Shown here piece after piece: positions 17,511-28,100 of a DNA stretch of 40,195 nucleotides (within the stretch, counting starts at the first letter, position 1; each line of letters opens with the position of its first letter). The position numbers were made by a program, and so were the translations under genes. This stretch comes from Acidobacteriota bacterium (GTDB taxonomy: Bacteria > Acidobacteriota > Polarisedimenticolia > SMYD01): positions 1 through 40,195 of the forward strand of contig SMYD01000054.1 of NCBI GenBank assembly GCA_004356015.1, read 5' to 3'. The notes below the pieces were generated by a model, which saw only the letters and a list, made by a program, of their open reading frames with translations, searched no databases and was not told the origin of the DNA.

Positions 17511-18980
17511 GTGACTCCATACACGCGATCCGGGCGCGGTTCAGGCTCTCTGGGACTCCTGATTCTCCTGCTGGCGGCGGCCGCCTGCGGGCCGGGGGAG
17601 CAGCTCCCATCGGTGGTGATCGTGACGATCGATTCCCTGCGGGCGGATCATCTTCATCACGCCGGCGACCCGCGGGATCTGAGTCCGCGCCTGGATGCTC
17701 TGGCGGCGCAGGCGACACGCTTCAGCCAGGCCGGTGCCTCGGCCCCATGGACCACGCCGTCGGTCATGACCCTCTTCACCGGTCTCACGCCGGGGACCCA
17801 CCATGTGGATCTCAACGACAGGGCCCTGGCTGCCACCGTCCCGACGCTGGCAGAGCTGTTCCGGGGGGCGGGATATCGCACAGCAGCCATCATGCCGGCC
17901 CTGACCCTGGCGGATCACTTCGGCTTCGACCGGGGCTTCGACGATTTCATCTTCGCCACCCAGGGACACAGCAATGTGTCCGGCCCCTGGTCCATCAATC
18001 ATGCCATCGAATTTCTGCGCGACCACAGGGACGAGCCGATCTTTCTCTATGTGCACCTCTGGGATGTCCACTACAATTACAATCCTCCCGTTCCGCACTC
18101 AATCCGTTTTCAGGCCGGGCGCCCGGCAGGACCGGGCGAGACCGACGACATCACCGTCCTCGCAGGACCGGGTCATGACGCCGCCTCCCTGTCCCCGGAG
18201 CGGGTTGCCTGGCTGGAGGGGCAGTATGCCGGCGAGATCCTGTTCACCGATGAGCAGGTGGGGCGTCTGCTGGACGAGCTGGATCGCCTGGGCCGCACAG
18301 ATGACACCGTCGTGGTGGTGACCGCCGATCATGGAGAAGCCTTCCTGGAGCACCGGGTCATGGGGCACACGGTTCACCTGTACGATGAAATGACTCATGT
18401 GCCCCTGCTGGTGCGCTGGCCGGGGCAGGTCATGGCGGGGCGGATCGTGGATGAGCAGGTGGGGTTGGTGGACATGATGCCGACCCTGCTCGATCTGGTC
18501 GGCATTCCCTTCGCTTCCCAGTGGTTCGAAGGCCGCAATCTGGCACCTCTCCTGCGCTCCAAGCGCCCCGAAGAAGAGGGACCTCCCCTCCTGCTGGGGA
18601 CCTCACGGCAGGCCATGAAACGCGGCCTGCGCACGCCGTCCTGGTCGTACCAGGTGGACCTGGTCACCGGGGAGGACGAGCTGTACGACCTGGTTGCCGA
18701 CCCTGGTCAGCAGGAGAATCTGGCCATCGCCCTTCCCCGCGAAGCCTCCATCTGGCACCGGCGCCTCTGTAAACGGCTGGCGCACCGTCTTCCGGGAGGT
18801 GAGGTCGGCATCGACCCGTTGCCCGCTGATCTGCAGGAGATTCTGGCGGCCGGCCTGCGGACGCTGGGATATGTCAGTCCTGCCGGCTCAAAGGGCGGCC
18901 GCCAGGGTGATCCGGCGGTGGAGCGGCAGAGGATCTTGAAGGCGACAGGCTGTCCCGTGGAGCTTCTTCCCGGCCCTTGA
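17511..18980 (+). CDS. Sulfatase-superfamily lipoprotein (Thr at nucleophile site)
   Basis: 489 residues from GTG 17511, chosen because it directly precedes the lipoprotein signal peptide (LLILLLAAAAC, Cys26); the frame is open to 17463. Motifs are SVVIVTIDSLRADHL (Asp41), PWTTPSVMTLFTGL (T81-T-P-S-V at the nucleophile position, no Arg) and [13 protein letters not shown] (Asp273-His274). The end (ILAAGLRTLGYV) is like that of the 12099-13571 protein, so the two are probably paralogues. It is divergent from the operon headed by the third sulfatase-like gene, 26 bp away. The nature of the ester it cleaves or transfers is unknown. Its stop lies 3 bp from the stop of the convergent PHP gene. Confidence 0.86.
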   Translation: MTPYTRSGRGSGSLGLLILLLAAAACGPGEQLPSVVIVTIDSLRADHLHHAGDPRDLSPRLDALAAQATRFSQAGASAPWTTPSVMTLFTGLTPGTHHVDLNDRALAATVPTLAELFRGAGYRTAAIMPALTLADHFGFDRGFDDFIFATQGHSNVSGPWSINHAIEFLRDHRDEPIFLYVHLWDVHYNYNPPVPHSIRFQAGRPAGPGETDDITVLAGPGHDAASLSPERVAWLEGQYAGEILFTDEQVGRLLDELDRLGRTDDTVVVVTADHGEAFLEHRVMGHTVHLYDEMTHVPLLVRWPGQVMAGRIVDEQVGLVDMMPTLLDLVGIPFASQWFEGRNLAPLLRSKRPEEEGPPLLLGTSRQAMKRGLRTPSWSYQVDLVTGEDELYDLVADPGQQENLAIALPREASIWHRRLCKRLAHRLPGGEVGIDPLPADLQEILAAGLRTLGYVSPAGSKGGRQGDPAVERQRILKATGCPVELLPGP

Positions 18981-18983
18981 GCA

Positions 18984-21950
18984 TCAGGAGCGGCGGGTCC
19001 GGGGGCGGAAGAGCAGCCACAGGATCAGGCCCAGCGCGGCAACGGTCAACGCCAGGAGAGACCAGGGCGATCGTGCCAGACTCAGCGCCGGTGAAGACCA
19101 CCTCAGGTTCAGGCCGGAACCCTGCAGCGGCAAGGTCAAGACATCGGTGGCGGCATCATAGGTCCAGCGCACCGGTGCGCCGGAGTCGATGGCCGTGACC
19201 ACGGCCGGCTCGCCGCCGACTCTTTCCATGCGCAGCTCACCGCTCCGGCCGCTGCCCCGCAGGGTCAGTCCATGGGCGTCAACCCGCAGCCGTTCAACCC
19301 TGTACCGGCCGTTCCCGGTGAGGAAGCCACGTTCGGTTTCCGCCCGCAAGCGTGCGGCCGGGATGCCCTCGGGTGGCAGGTCGCGCAGGAGAAGGATGGC
19401 GTTGGTGAACACCACCGGCTCACCGCGGGAATCCCAGATCTCGGCCCGCACAGCCTGTGCGGTGGCGGGAAGATCGGCTTCGAGCTGAACCCGTCCCGCC
19501 GCATCAATGGGTACCGTCTTGTGCACGCGTCCGTCCAGGACCAGGTCCGCCCGGCCACCTGCAGGCAACTTCTCGCCATGAACAACGACGGTGTGGACCC
19601 GGGCCGGGCCTATGACGACTGCACCCGGGCCGTGGATCTGATCCATGTCCAGGCGCAGGGAGCCGTGAAAGAGAAGAGGGTCGCCGAAGACGAGACGACC
19701 GGCAAGCAGAGCGTCGATGAGGCTGTCCCGGGATGCAGGGTCGACAGCAGGGCTGTCGTTGATGCCACCGAACCACCCCAGCCAGGTGGCGAAGTTGTTC
19801 TCGTCACGGGTGAAGCCGTTGCCCCGGCCCGAGCCGTGGGCATCGGTGACGCCGATGCCGCTGACCGGGATTCCCTCGGCCAGGGCCCGGTCCCAGAACG
19901 CCAGGTGCTGACGCAGATCACTGCCGCTGCGGAAGCGATAGCCGGCCTCCAGAAGGTCGGCGCCGAAGAGGCGGTGCTGGATCTCGTCCTCCAGGTACTC
20001 GGGAGGATAAGGGATGAAGCCGAACCCCAGGGGGTGATTCAGTGAGAGAGCCCCCTGTCGGCGATGGGTTTCATCCAGGGCGTCGGCCACGTAGTTGTCC
20101 TCTGTCACGGTGGTGTAATCCAGCAGGAAGCGCTGAGGTGTGTAGCTGTTGAAATGAGGGACGTAATAGGAGATTTCAGCGCTGACATGGCTTGCCAGGG
20201 CGGGGTAGAAATCGGTCCACGATTCCTGGAGCGCCAGCAGGGGGTCGCCGCTGACGGCCACCTCGAGCTGCAGGTTGTCCATGTTCCAGCGGGCGGCCCC
20301 CTCATGGACCGTGATACCGAACTGAATTCCCGTCAGGGCATTGTCCAGTCCTTCGGGGAGCAGGGCGCGGGCATGTGAGGACACAGGGATGACCAGCCGG
20401 GTCCAGCGGCCGGGCTCGATGGTGACCACTGAGGTCGCGCCGGGAGACAGGGGGGAGGGCATGACGACCTGGCGAGGAGCGCCCGAGCCGGGCAGGGTCT
20501 CGACGCGATACAGGAGCCGGCGATGCACCCTGGGCTGGTCCGAGAGTTCAAGCTCGATGGTGAATTCCGAGCCGAACGGATTCTCCAGGTCGGGAAAGAG
20601 GTCCAGGGCCAGAGAGAGGTCCTGGGCCAGCGATCGGACGTGCAGCGCGCGGTAGTGGCGAAAGCCCCAGGCGGCGGAGGGCGGACGGCCGCCGCCTGGG
20701 CCGCTGCGCCGGGCGCTGATCTCAAGACTGCGGGCGCCCTCGGTGGCGCGCTGGTCCGACGGGACGGCCTGTGCCTGCAACCCGGGGTCCAGGCGACGTG
20801 GATCCATCACCCAGCCGGGCATACCCGGGTCCTCTTCGAAGCTGAAGGTCGGAGGAAAGTCCAGTCCAATGATGCGCCAGTCGTGCTCCGTCCAGAAGAC
20901 AGCGTCATAACCTGAGCGGGACATGAGATCCATCTGGGTGTCGACGCTGGCTGTCCCCTCCGAGAGGGAAGCATGGGTGTGCAGCGCCACCATGACGGGC
21001 CGCGGCACCCGGCGGTGGACAGCCGTGTTGTTGCCCTCACGGATCTCCCGCACGTCATCGCGGGGGTCGATTTCCACGAAATACTCGTTGACAGGGGATT
21101 CAAGTTGAAACACCAGCTCCGCCCGGCCACCCGGGTCCAGGGGCGGCAGCTCCAGCTCGAGCATCAGCCCGTCGCTCCGGGCCGGGATGTCCACGTGGGC
21201 CAGGCGCGGGTCATCCAGTGAGATGGTGACCTGGGCGGGTCCTGAGGGTTCGTCGGGTGGTGTGCCGGTGTCGCTGCTGCGGAAATAGCGTGTGACCCAC
21301 CAGTTGCCGATGAAGACCTGGCGGACGTGGGCGACGCCGGAGAGAAGCGGGTCTGCCAGGGTGAAGGAGTGCGGGGTCACGCCCGCCGGCACGGTCAGAT
21401 CAAACCCCCCGCCGGTTTGCCCGGTGGCGGCGTGCCAGCGAATCCAGTCCTGGTCGCGAACCAGCATGCCGGGAAGCGTCGCGCCCACGGGGGTGACGGC
21501 AAGGCCGCTCAGCGGCAGGCCGTCGCCATCCTCCAGGCGCAGGCGCCCTGAGAAGAAATCGCTGCCGGTGTTCCCGCGCCAGCGCACGCGCAGGCGCCAG
21601 CCCGAGGATGCGGGCTCGGGCCAGATCACCAGGGCCCGTTCTCCAGGCAGGATCTCATGGCGAGGGAAGGCGGAAGCCGTGGTCCCTGGAACCTGCAGGG
21701 GTGGTCGGTCCGTCAGGCGCACCGAGGTGGCAACCGAGGGACGCGATCCGCGATTGCTGATCACGACCCGGACCTGGAGGCCATCGCTGGTGCTCTGGAA
21801 CCCGGCCGGATCGGCGACCAGGTCCGGCGCGCCGGGGGGAAGGTCGGGACCACGCTCGCCGGCTGTTGCCCATGGAAGGGCCAGGAGCAGGAGACCGCAT
21901 ATCCAGCCGGCACCTAGCCGGGTGGCACTCCCTGGGTATCGTTTGACCAC
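18984..21950 (-). CDS. Secreted CehA/McbA-like PHP-domain metallohydrolase with C-terminal membrane anchor
   Basis: 988 residues from GTG 21950; the frame is open to a TTG at 22019. The GTG is preferred because it precedes a signal peptide (WICGLLLLALPWATAG) and lies 8 nt after an extended -10. The N-terminal ~310 residues hold CARDB/Ig-like strands such as GLQVRVVISNRGSRPSVATSVRL. The PHP-type metal site follows: HTHASLSEG (His324, His326), FWTEHDWR (His356-Asp357), NHPLGFGF (His639) and VTDAHGSG (Asp703, His705), interrupted by a beta-rich insert of about 250 residues. The protein ends with one hydrophobic helix and a basic tail (LFRPRTRRS). The reaction is probably phosphoester or related hydrolysis at the cell surface; the substrate is unknown. 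Confidence 0.82.
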   Translation of the reverse strand: MVKRYPGSATRLGAGWICGLLLLALPWATAGERGPDLPPGAPDLVADPAGFQSTSDGLQVRVVISNRGSRPSVATSVRLTDRPPLQVPGTTASAFPRHEILPGERALVIWPEPASSGWRLRVRWRGNTGSDFFSGRLRLEDGDGLPLSGLAVTPVGATLPGMLVRDQDWIRWHAATGQTGGGFDLTVPAGVTPHSFTLADPLLSGVAHVRQVFIGNWWVTRYFRSSDTGTPPDEPSGPAQVTISLDDPRLAHVDIPARSDGLMLELELPPLDPGGRAELVFQLESPVNEYFVEIDPRDDVREIREGNNTAVHRRVPRPVMVALHTHASLSEGTASVDTQMDLMSRSGYDAVFWTEHDWRIIGLDFPPTFSFEEDPGMPGWVMDPRRLDPGLQAQAVPSDQRATEGARSLEISARRSGPGGGRPPSAAWGFRHYRALHVRSLAQDLSLALDLFPDLENPFGSEFTIELELSDQPRVHRRLLYRVETLPGSGAPRQVVMPSPLSPGATSVVTIEPGRWTRLVIPVSSHARALLPEGLDNALTGIQFGITVHEGAARWNMDNLQLEVAVSGDPLLALQESWTDFYPALASHVSAEISYYVPHFNSYTPQRFLLDYTTVTEDNYVADALDETHRRQGALSLNHPLGFGFIPYPPEYLEDEIQHRLFGADLLEAGYRFRSGSDLRQHLAFWDRALAEGIPVSGIGVTDAHGSGRGNGFTRDENNFATWLGWFGGINDSPAVDPASRDSLIDALLAGRLVFGDPLLFHGSLRLDMDQIHGPGAVVIGPARVHTVVVHGEKLPAGGRADLVLDGRVHKTVPIDAAGRVQLEADLPATAQAVRAEIWDSRGEPVVFTNAILLLRDLPPEGIPAARLRAETERGFLTGNGRYRVERLRVDAHGLTLRGSGRSGELRMERVGGEPAVVTAIDSGAPVRWTYDAATDVLTLPLQGSGLNLRWSSPALSLARSPWSLLALTVAALGLILWLLFRPRTRRS

Positions 21951-21958
21951 GGCGCGGG

Positions 21959-21967
21959 ATCTTACCA
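21959..21967 (-). promoter_or_regulatory. Extended -10 TGGTAAGAT, 8 nt before GTG 21950
   Basis: On the minus strand TGG TAAGAT is followed by 8 nt and then the GTG start of the PHP gene. No Shine-Dalgarno sequence is present. The spacing would place the transcription start at or 1-2 nt before the GTG, giving a leaderless message. It supports 21950 as the true start. Confidence 0.5.
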
Positions 21968-22033
21968 GAAACCTGATATTTGCCGGTCTGCGGCGCAGAA
22001 ACCGCAAGGCAATCCGCAAACCTCGGTTTTCTA

Positions 22034-22062
22034 TTGACTGCTTTTCCCCTTCGCCTTATATG
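22034..22062 (+). promoter_or_regulatory. Sigma-70-like promoter of the giant protease gene
   Basis: TTGACT (22034-22039), a 17-bp spacer and TATATG (22057-22062). Spacing is ideal and the -35 is 5/6 to consensus. Transcription from about 22069 would leave a ~100-nt leader before the ATG at 22168, which has a strong purine-rich Shine-Dalgarno sequence (GAGGGGGAG). Confidence 0.6.
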
Positions 22063-22167
22063 TTAGGCCCTTCTGTCGGCAATAGGTGAGGCAGATATTC
22101 CCGGGTTGCGCCTTGAAAAGGGTTCGGGTCCGGCAGTAAGGAACGTCATGGGTGAGGGGGAGAATCT

Positions 22168-25100
22168 ATGATCCACCGTGAGGTGAGGGATCGGCGGCCT
22201 GTAAAAGGTCATTTTTTCAAGGGAATTCTGGTCGTCATGGCCCTCTCGACCCTGGCCGGCAGCACAGGCTGGGCCGGTCGGGCCGAGGTGAGAGGGAGGC
22301 GGGGAGGGACTGAGGATCTCCTCAGTACCAACCTCATGCCGGCCCCGCGCCAACCTGGCCTCTCCGATGGCGGGGTGGACCTCCCGGTTCTGTACGAGCG
22401 TGGCCTGACGCCTCTTTTCCCGGCCTGGCCGGCGGTCAACCGCCGGGCACTGTTTTCCTCCCCGGAACATCTGCCCACCGTGAACGGAGTGATCGACCTG
22501 CGCCGTCCGCTCCCGGGCGGCCTTGGAGTCGACCTCGGCCGGACTTTCGGGGACCGTGGGGCGACCCTTCTGGTGGTGACCGACGGTCTCTCGGGCGAGA
22601 GAGTAGGCCAGGCTCTGAGAAACGGGGGCGGCCATCTGGTGGCCCCCTTCGGGCCCAATGCCTGGATCATCCAGGCCAACGAGGTGCATGTCCTGAGTGG
22701 GCTGGCGCGGCATCCCGGTGTTCTGAGTGTGTTGCCGTTCGGGCCGGAATTGATCGTGGACCGGAGGATCGGCCAGATTCCGGTGGTCAGCAAGGAGGAA
22801 TCCCAGCGTTCCGACCTGCCCCTGCGGGCCGGTGTCCTGCCCGGGGCCGATCCCCAGGCCGTGGCTGCTGATCTGTCGGCCTTCGGGGCCAGTGTGACCG
22901 GGATCCAGAAGTCGCCCAGTGCCTTCCCGGTGATCCGTTTTCGCATGCCTTATGACCTTATTCTCACGGCGGCCGAGCAAGTCCCCGGGCTCTTCCGCAT
23001 CGAGGAGGACACGGCTGTCATGGTGGCCGGCGAGGAAATGGCCGCCTCCATGCAGAGCGGTGGCTTTCTCAACGGCCGCGTCCCCCTCTGGGACGCCGGA
23101 GTTGATGGAGGGGGTGGCAGTTTCAGTACGCCGCAGATCGTGGCGGTGACCGATACCGGACTGTCGTATGACGCCACCCATTTCGCCGATACCATCGCGA
23201 CGGCCGGCATCCCCGGACCGCTCCACAGCAAGCTCGAGTCGTACCTGGCGGTGGGTGGAGGCGATCTCCTGAGTTGCGACAGCCCGGCGAATGGCGGCTC
23301 CACGCATGGCAATATCGTTGCCGGGGTCATGGCCGGCAATGTGACGCGCTTCGGCATCGACCTGCGCAACAACCCCGGCTGGGAGTCGGCGTTCACCGAG
23401 TTCGCCGCCGATGGTGTGGCTCGCGGCGCCCGGATGGTTTTTCAGGATGCCCAGAATGCTGCCGCCTGCACCAGCGATTTCGATCTGGTGACTCCCGGAA
23501 ATCTCTTCGATCGCCTGACGGAGGCCCGCGCCCTGGGAGCCCGTGTCCACAACCTTTCATTCAGCGAATCGGGAAGTGAAGGGGTCTACAGCCTCGAATC
23601 CATGAACGTGGATGCATTCCTGCGCTCCAATCACGAATATCTGGCGGTGGTGGCCGCCGGGAACAGCGGTTCCGACGCCGATGGTGACGGGAACTATGAA
23701 TTCGGTTCCATCACCGCGCCGGGTACCGCCAAGAATGCGCTGACCGTGGGCGCATCCAATTTCCCCAACGAGCCCATCAATCCGTTCGACCCGGTCCTGT
23801 CGTTGACCCCGGGAGTTCCCAACGAGGGCATCAACTTGCTGGCGGTCTTTGCCACTGGCAGCACCGGCCGTGGCCCGGCAAAGTTCCCCAACCGGGTCAA
23901 GCCCGATGTCATGGCGCCGGGGCAGGACATCTTTCCCAACCTGCGGGTCGACGGCGCGGCCGCCTGCGCTTCTTCGGATAACGACAACGATGAAGCCACC
24001 GGCGGCATTGAATGCATTCTGGATGACGACAACGATGGCACGTCGTTCGCCGCCGCCGGGGTGGCCGGAGCAGCAGCCCTGGTGCGCGATTATTTTGCCC
24101 AGGGGTTCGGCGATGACGGCGGCCCCGGCGGGCCGGAAGTCGGCCTGTCCGTGTCCGGTGCGGCGGTGAAGGCCGTGCTCCTGGGGTCGGCTGAAATGAT
24201 GGAAGTTTCGCCGGCTTTCAGGCTGGACCTGGTGCAGCCGAGATTTGATATCCCCGATCTCCGCGGCCGTTTCAACTTCGAGCAGGGCTACGGCCGGGTG
24301 AACCTGTCCAAGATTCTCCCGTTGAATACCAGCGTGGAGACTCCCCGCGGCCTCTTCCTCGAGGACCAGGGAATCAACGGGGGCTTGCTCCAGGGGGAGA
24401 CCTACTCACGCACGTTCACGGTCCTGAATCCCGACGAGGAGTTGCGCATTTCCCTGGCCTGGATGGACGTCCCGGATCTCTCCGGCAACGGTTCCCTGCT
24501 CAATGATCTGGACCTTCGAGTGATCGATCACGGGTCCGACAACATTCTTGGAACCAGCGACGATGTTCTCTATCACGGCAACTTCTTCACCGAGGATCAG
24601 GGTAATTTCGATGGTCGCCTGCAGCTTTTTGACCCCAACTTTCCGGGCATCGAGGGGGAGGACAGTGATGGTGATGGCGTCCTGGATGAGAGTGCATTTT
24701 CTCTGCCGGTGGATGTTTCCCTGCGCGATTATCGCGACGATCAGAACCCCAACGAGGTGGTGATGCTTTCACCGGACCCCAATCGGGATGGTGATGATCT
24801 GGATCGGCAGGTCTTCCCGGGCCGCCAGTACACTGTCAAGGTTCTGGCCCGGCGTATCCTCGCGCCTTTTGAGACCATTATCACCGCCGGCAGCAACCTT
24901 TCCCTGGATTCGACGCCCGGCGGTGACGACCAGATCAGTGGTGACACCATCGATGCCGGCCCCGACGGCGTGGCCCAGACCACGGCTGCCGGGGATGATG
25001 TCCAGGTGGTGAACGTGGGCGAGTCGTCCCCCCAGCGTTTTGCCCTGGTGGTGAGCGGTGGCATCGTGAACACCGCCAGCGTGCGTCTCAACGCCTCCCG

Positions 25101-28100
25101 TTTTGTCTGTAATGCGCTGGTGACCCCCGAGATCCTCGACCCCAGCGGCGGGCTCCTGGCAAGTGATGTGTCCCTGGCCCTGTCCATCCAGGTGCTGGAT
25201 CCGGCCATGGGAATCCTGGATACGGAATCCGTGGTCAGCTTCAGCCAGCCTGATGCCGGCAACGGCCGCTTCGTGGGAGAGCCGCTGGCGGCTATTGACG
25301 GGCTCACGCCGGTGGCCAACGATGGCGTTCTCTCGGTGGTGGATGGGGCGACGATCATCGTCACCTACAGCGATGCCGATGGCCCGGTCGTGGACTTTCG
25401 TGCCCAGGTTTCCTGTGAACCAAATCTGGATGTTGCGACCATCTCAGTCCCGGGTGCCAATCAGAATTACCGGGTCCAGGGAGGTTGCGATCCTCCCCTG
25501 AGGCGGGATCCTCGCGGCTTCCTGGTGGGTTCGGATCAGAACCCGGTGGGAGATATGTTCCTTGACGCCGGTGAACGGTTGAGTTATAGCGTGGCCATTC
25601 TCAACCAGGAACTGAGCCAGGATCTGATTGACGCGGTGGGGACCCTCCGGGCTGTGCTGCCCGACGGCGACAACGCCACCGACCCCGCACGCCTGAACAA
25701 TCCCTCGGCGGACAATCTTGTGACCATTTATAACCCGCAACGTGACGTGGGGTTGATCCCCCGCGGCAGCCTGCAGTCGGTATCGTTCGATATCCGGGTG
25801 TCGGACAACGCCACCTTCCCGAATCAGATTGAGATGGTCTTCGGTCTCAGTGCCCGGCGCAACGGTCTGCCCGTACAATCGACCATTGTCTTTCTCCACA
25901 CTCTCAACATGGACATGGAGAGTTTCCGCTATTCCAGTGATTTCCCCACTGGCGGCAGCGAGACGCGAGTCTATGCCGGGGAACTGTTTGACGTATTGAA
26001 TCCTCAGCTGGCCGCAGAGACATTCATCTTTGCCGATGCCTCGGACACGTCATTTGGCGGCGGCAATCCCCAGTGGGATGTGGGGGCCGCCGAACCCAAG
26101 GCGCCGTGGACCTTCGATCTGGATAACGAGAACTTCCTTTCCCGGCGCCGATTCGACTCCAATCCGGGGTTGAATCTGCAGCTCAACCTGAATCTCTGGC
26201 ACTGGATGAACACCGGTGAGTGCGGATTCCAGTCCAATGATGTGACTCAGACCGATGGTGATTACAGTTCCCCACAGCATTTTGTATCCGGGACGGGCGG
26301 CATCTGGCACACTGGAACCATCGGCGTGGATCCGCCGGAACCCGCGCGCAAGGCCGTCAACGGACGCACCGGCTTCGACCTGGGTTGCGAGGATTATGAT
26401 ATTCCCAACGATGCCAGTACACCCATCAATGAACAGGTGCTCGACGTCCTCAGCAGTCCGGTCTTCCACCGGGTGCACCAGGTTCCAGATGCCAACGGCT
26501 TCAATTACACCCTGCAATTCTCTCGTCTCGCCTTCAATACCCAGATCGATATCGCCGATGCCAACGTCATCCTCGGCTGGGAACTCGACCCGGATACCAC
26601 CACAGTCGACCCGGTGGATGCCCTGGACTTCGCCTGGTTGAACATCGTCAACTCGGCCCGTGGTTTCCTGACCGGTGTCTCCCAGATTCCGTATGCGACC
26701 TTCGATCCCAACAATCCCCATGAGCCGGGCACAGAATTCAACGTCGGGCCCCACGGTCCGGGCGGCCTGGGTTCGTACTATGACCCGGATGATCCCAACA
26801 AGGCTCCGGATCGCGCACTGGGTGCAGTGGGTGGCACCGGCTTCGGCACCATCCAGCTCCGGGGAGCAGGCGGTCTGCCTCTGCGCAACGTGGAAGAGAT
26901 TCTCGACGGTTTCTACGGCGGGAATACGGCTTTCGAGGACATCTTCGGGCCCAATGAGAACGAGCTGGCCGTGCCGCCCATCCGGCGTGATGACTTTCAG
27001 GTGAACTTCGGCATCTTCGTGAAAGAGAACGCCAACCCCTCCATCCAGACCCTCCCCAGTTATGGGATGGGGATTGACGACGTGGTGGTGGAGTGGGTGG
27101 AGAGTCACCCTGTGGCCGACACCTCGCCCTGTGTCAGCCTGGATCCTGGGAATCCTCTGGCCCTCGGGTCCTGTGCGCGCATTCTCTGGGACCGGTCGGT
27201 GGTGTATGAAGCCGAGGATTCGGCGGTCCTGAGCATCCTGGATCCGGACGCCGCCTTCGGCAGTGACCAGATTGCCGGCACCGGCGATGAACAGGCCGTG
27301 GACAGTGATGGGGACGGCTTCCTGGAACTGACCGCGAGGGTATTTTCCGACGTGGACATCGCCGGCGAGACCATCACCCTGGTGCAAACCGAGTTCCTGT
27401 CGCCTCTCTACACCGCCACGGTCCAGTTGTCCGCCAGCGTCGGCGCCAACTCCGCCACCGATGGCATCGTCTTCATGCAGCAGAACGGCGACGGCACCGT
27501 GCCGGTGGTCATCACGGCGCAATTTAACGATTTGGATGATGGCAGCGGTTCGGCCTGTGGGGATAATCCTCTCAAGGCCACCATGCAGACCCAGTTCGTG
27601 GGGGGTAACGTTCTCTTCGTGTCGGCCCGGGTGGAAGATCTCAACGGCGACCTGGACGATCTGCCCGATGCCGGAGAAACCATCCGGCTGAACATCACCG
27701 TGGTGTCCAACATGATCGACTCGGCGGACAACCCCGTGATCCTGGAGAACACGCGCATCTTCCTGACCTCCACCGACCCGGATATTGCGTGTATCACCGA
27801 CAACGTGGCCAACTATGGGGACCTGATCCCAGGTGAGGCGGCCAGCAATCCGCCAGGCGATATCTTCGAATTCGTTGTGGGCGAGGGTGTGGACCGTGTC
27901 TCCCTGAGCCAGATCATTCGGGGCACGTTCTCTCTGGGCATCTCCGGGTCCTTTGTCGATGTCAACGGCGTACGGCGCACCATCAGCAGTTTCGCCACAC
28001 CACAGATATTTGAACTGAACCTTGATCTGGACCTGACCGGGACCACGATCTCGGCGCCGGACTTTGTGGAGAACTGGGATTCGGTCTCCGAAGGTGGCGA

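Noticed and set aside
17485-17718. 78-residue N-terminal extension of the sulfatase-TPR protein
   Set aside because: It would lie inside the divergent sulfatase gene and displace the lipoprotein signal peptide; its Pro/Arg/Ser-rich sequence is a shadow.
22121-22136. T-arm-like GGGTTCGGGTCC suggesting a tRNA upstream of the protease
   Set aside because: No acceptor stem, anticodon arm or CCA end can be built around it; it lies in the protease leader.
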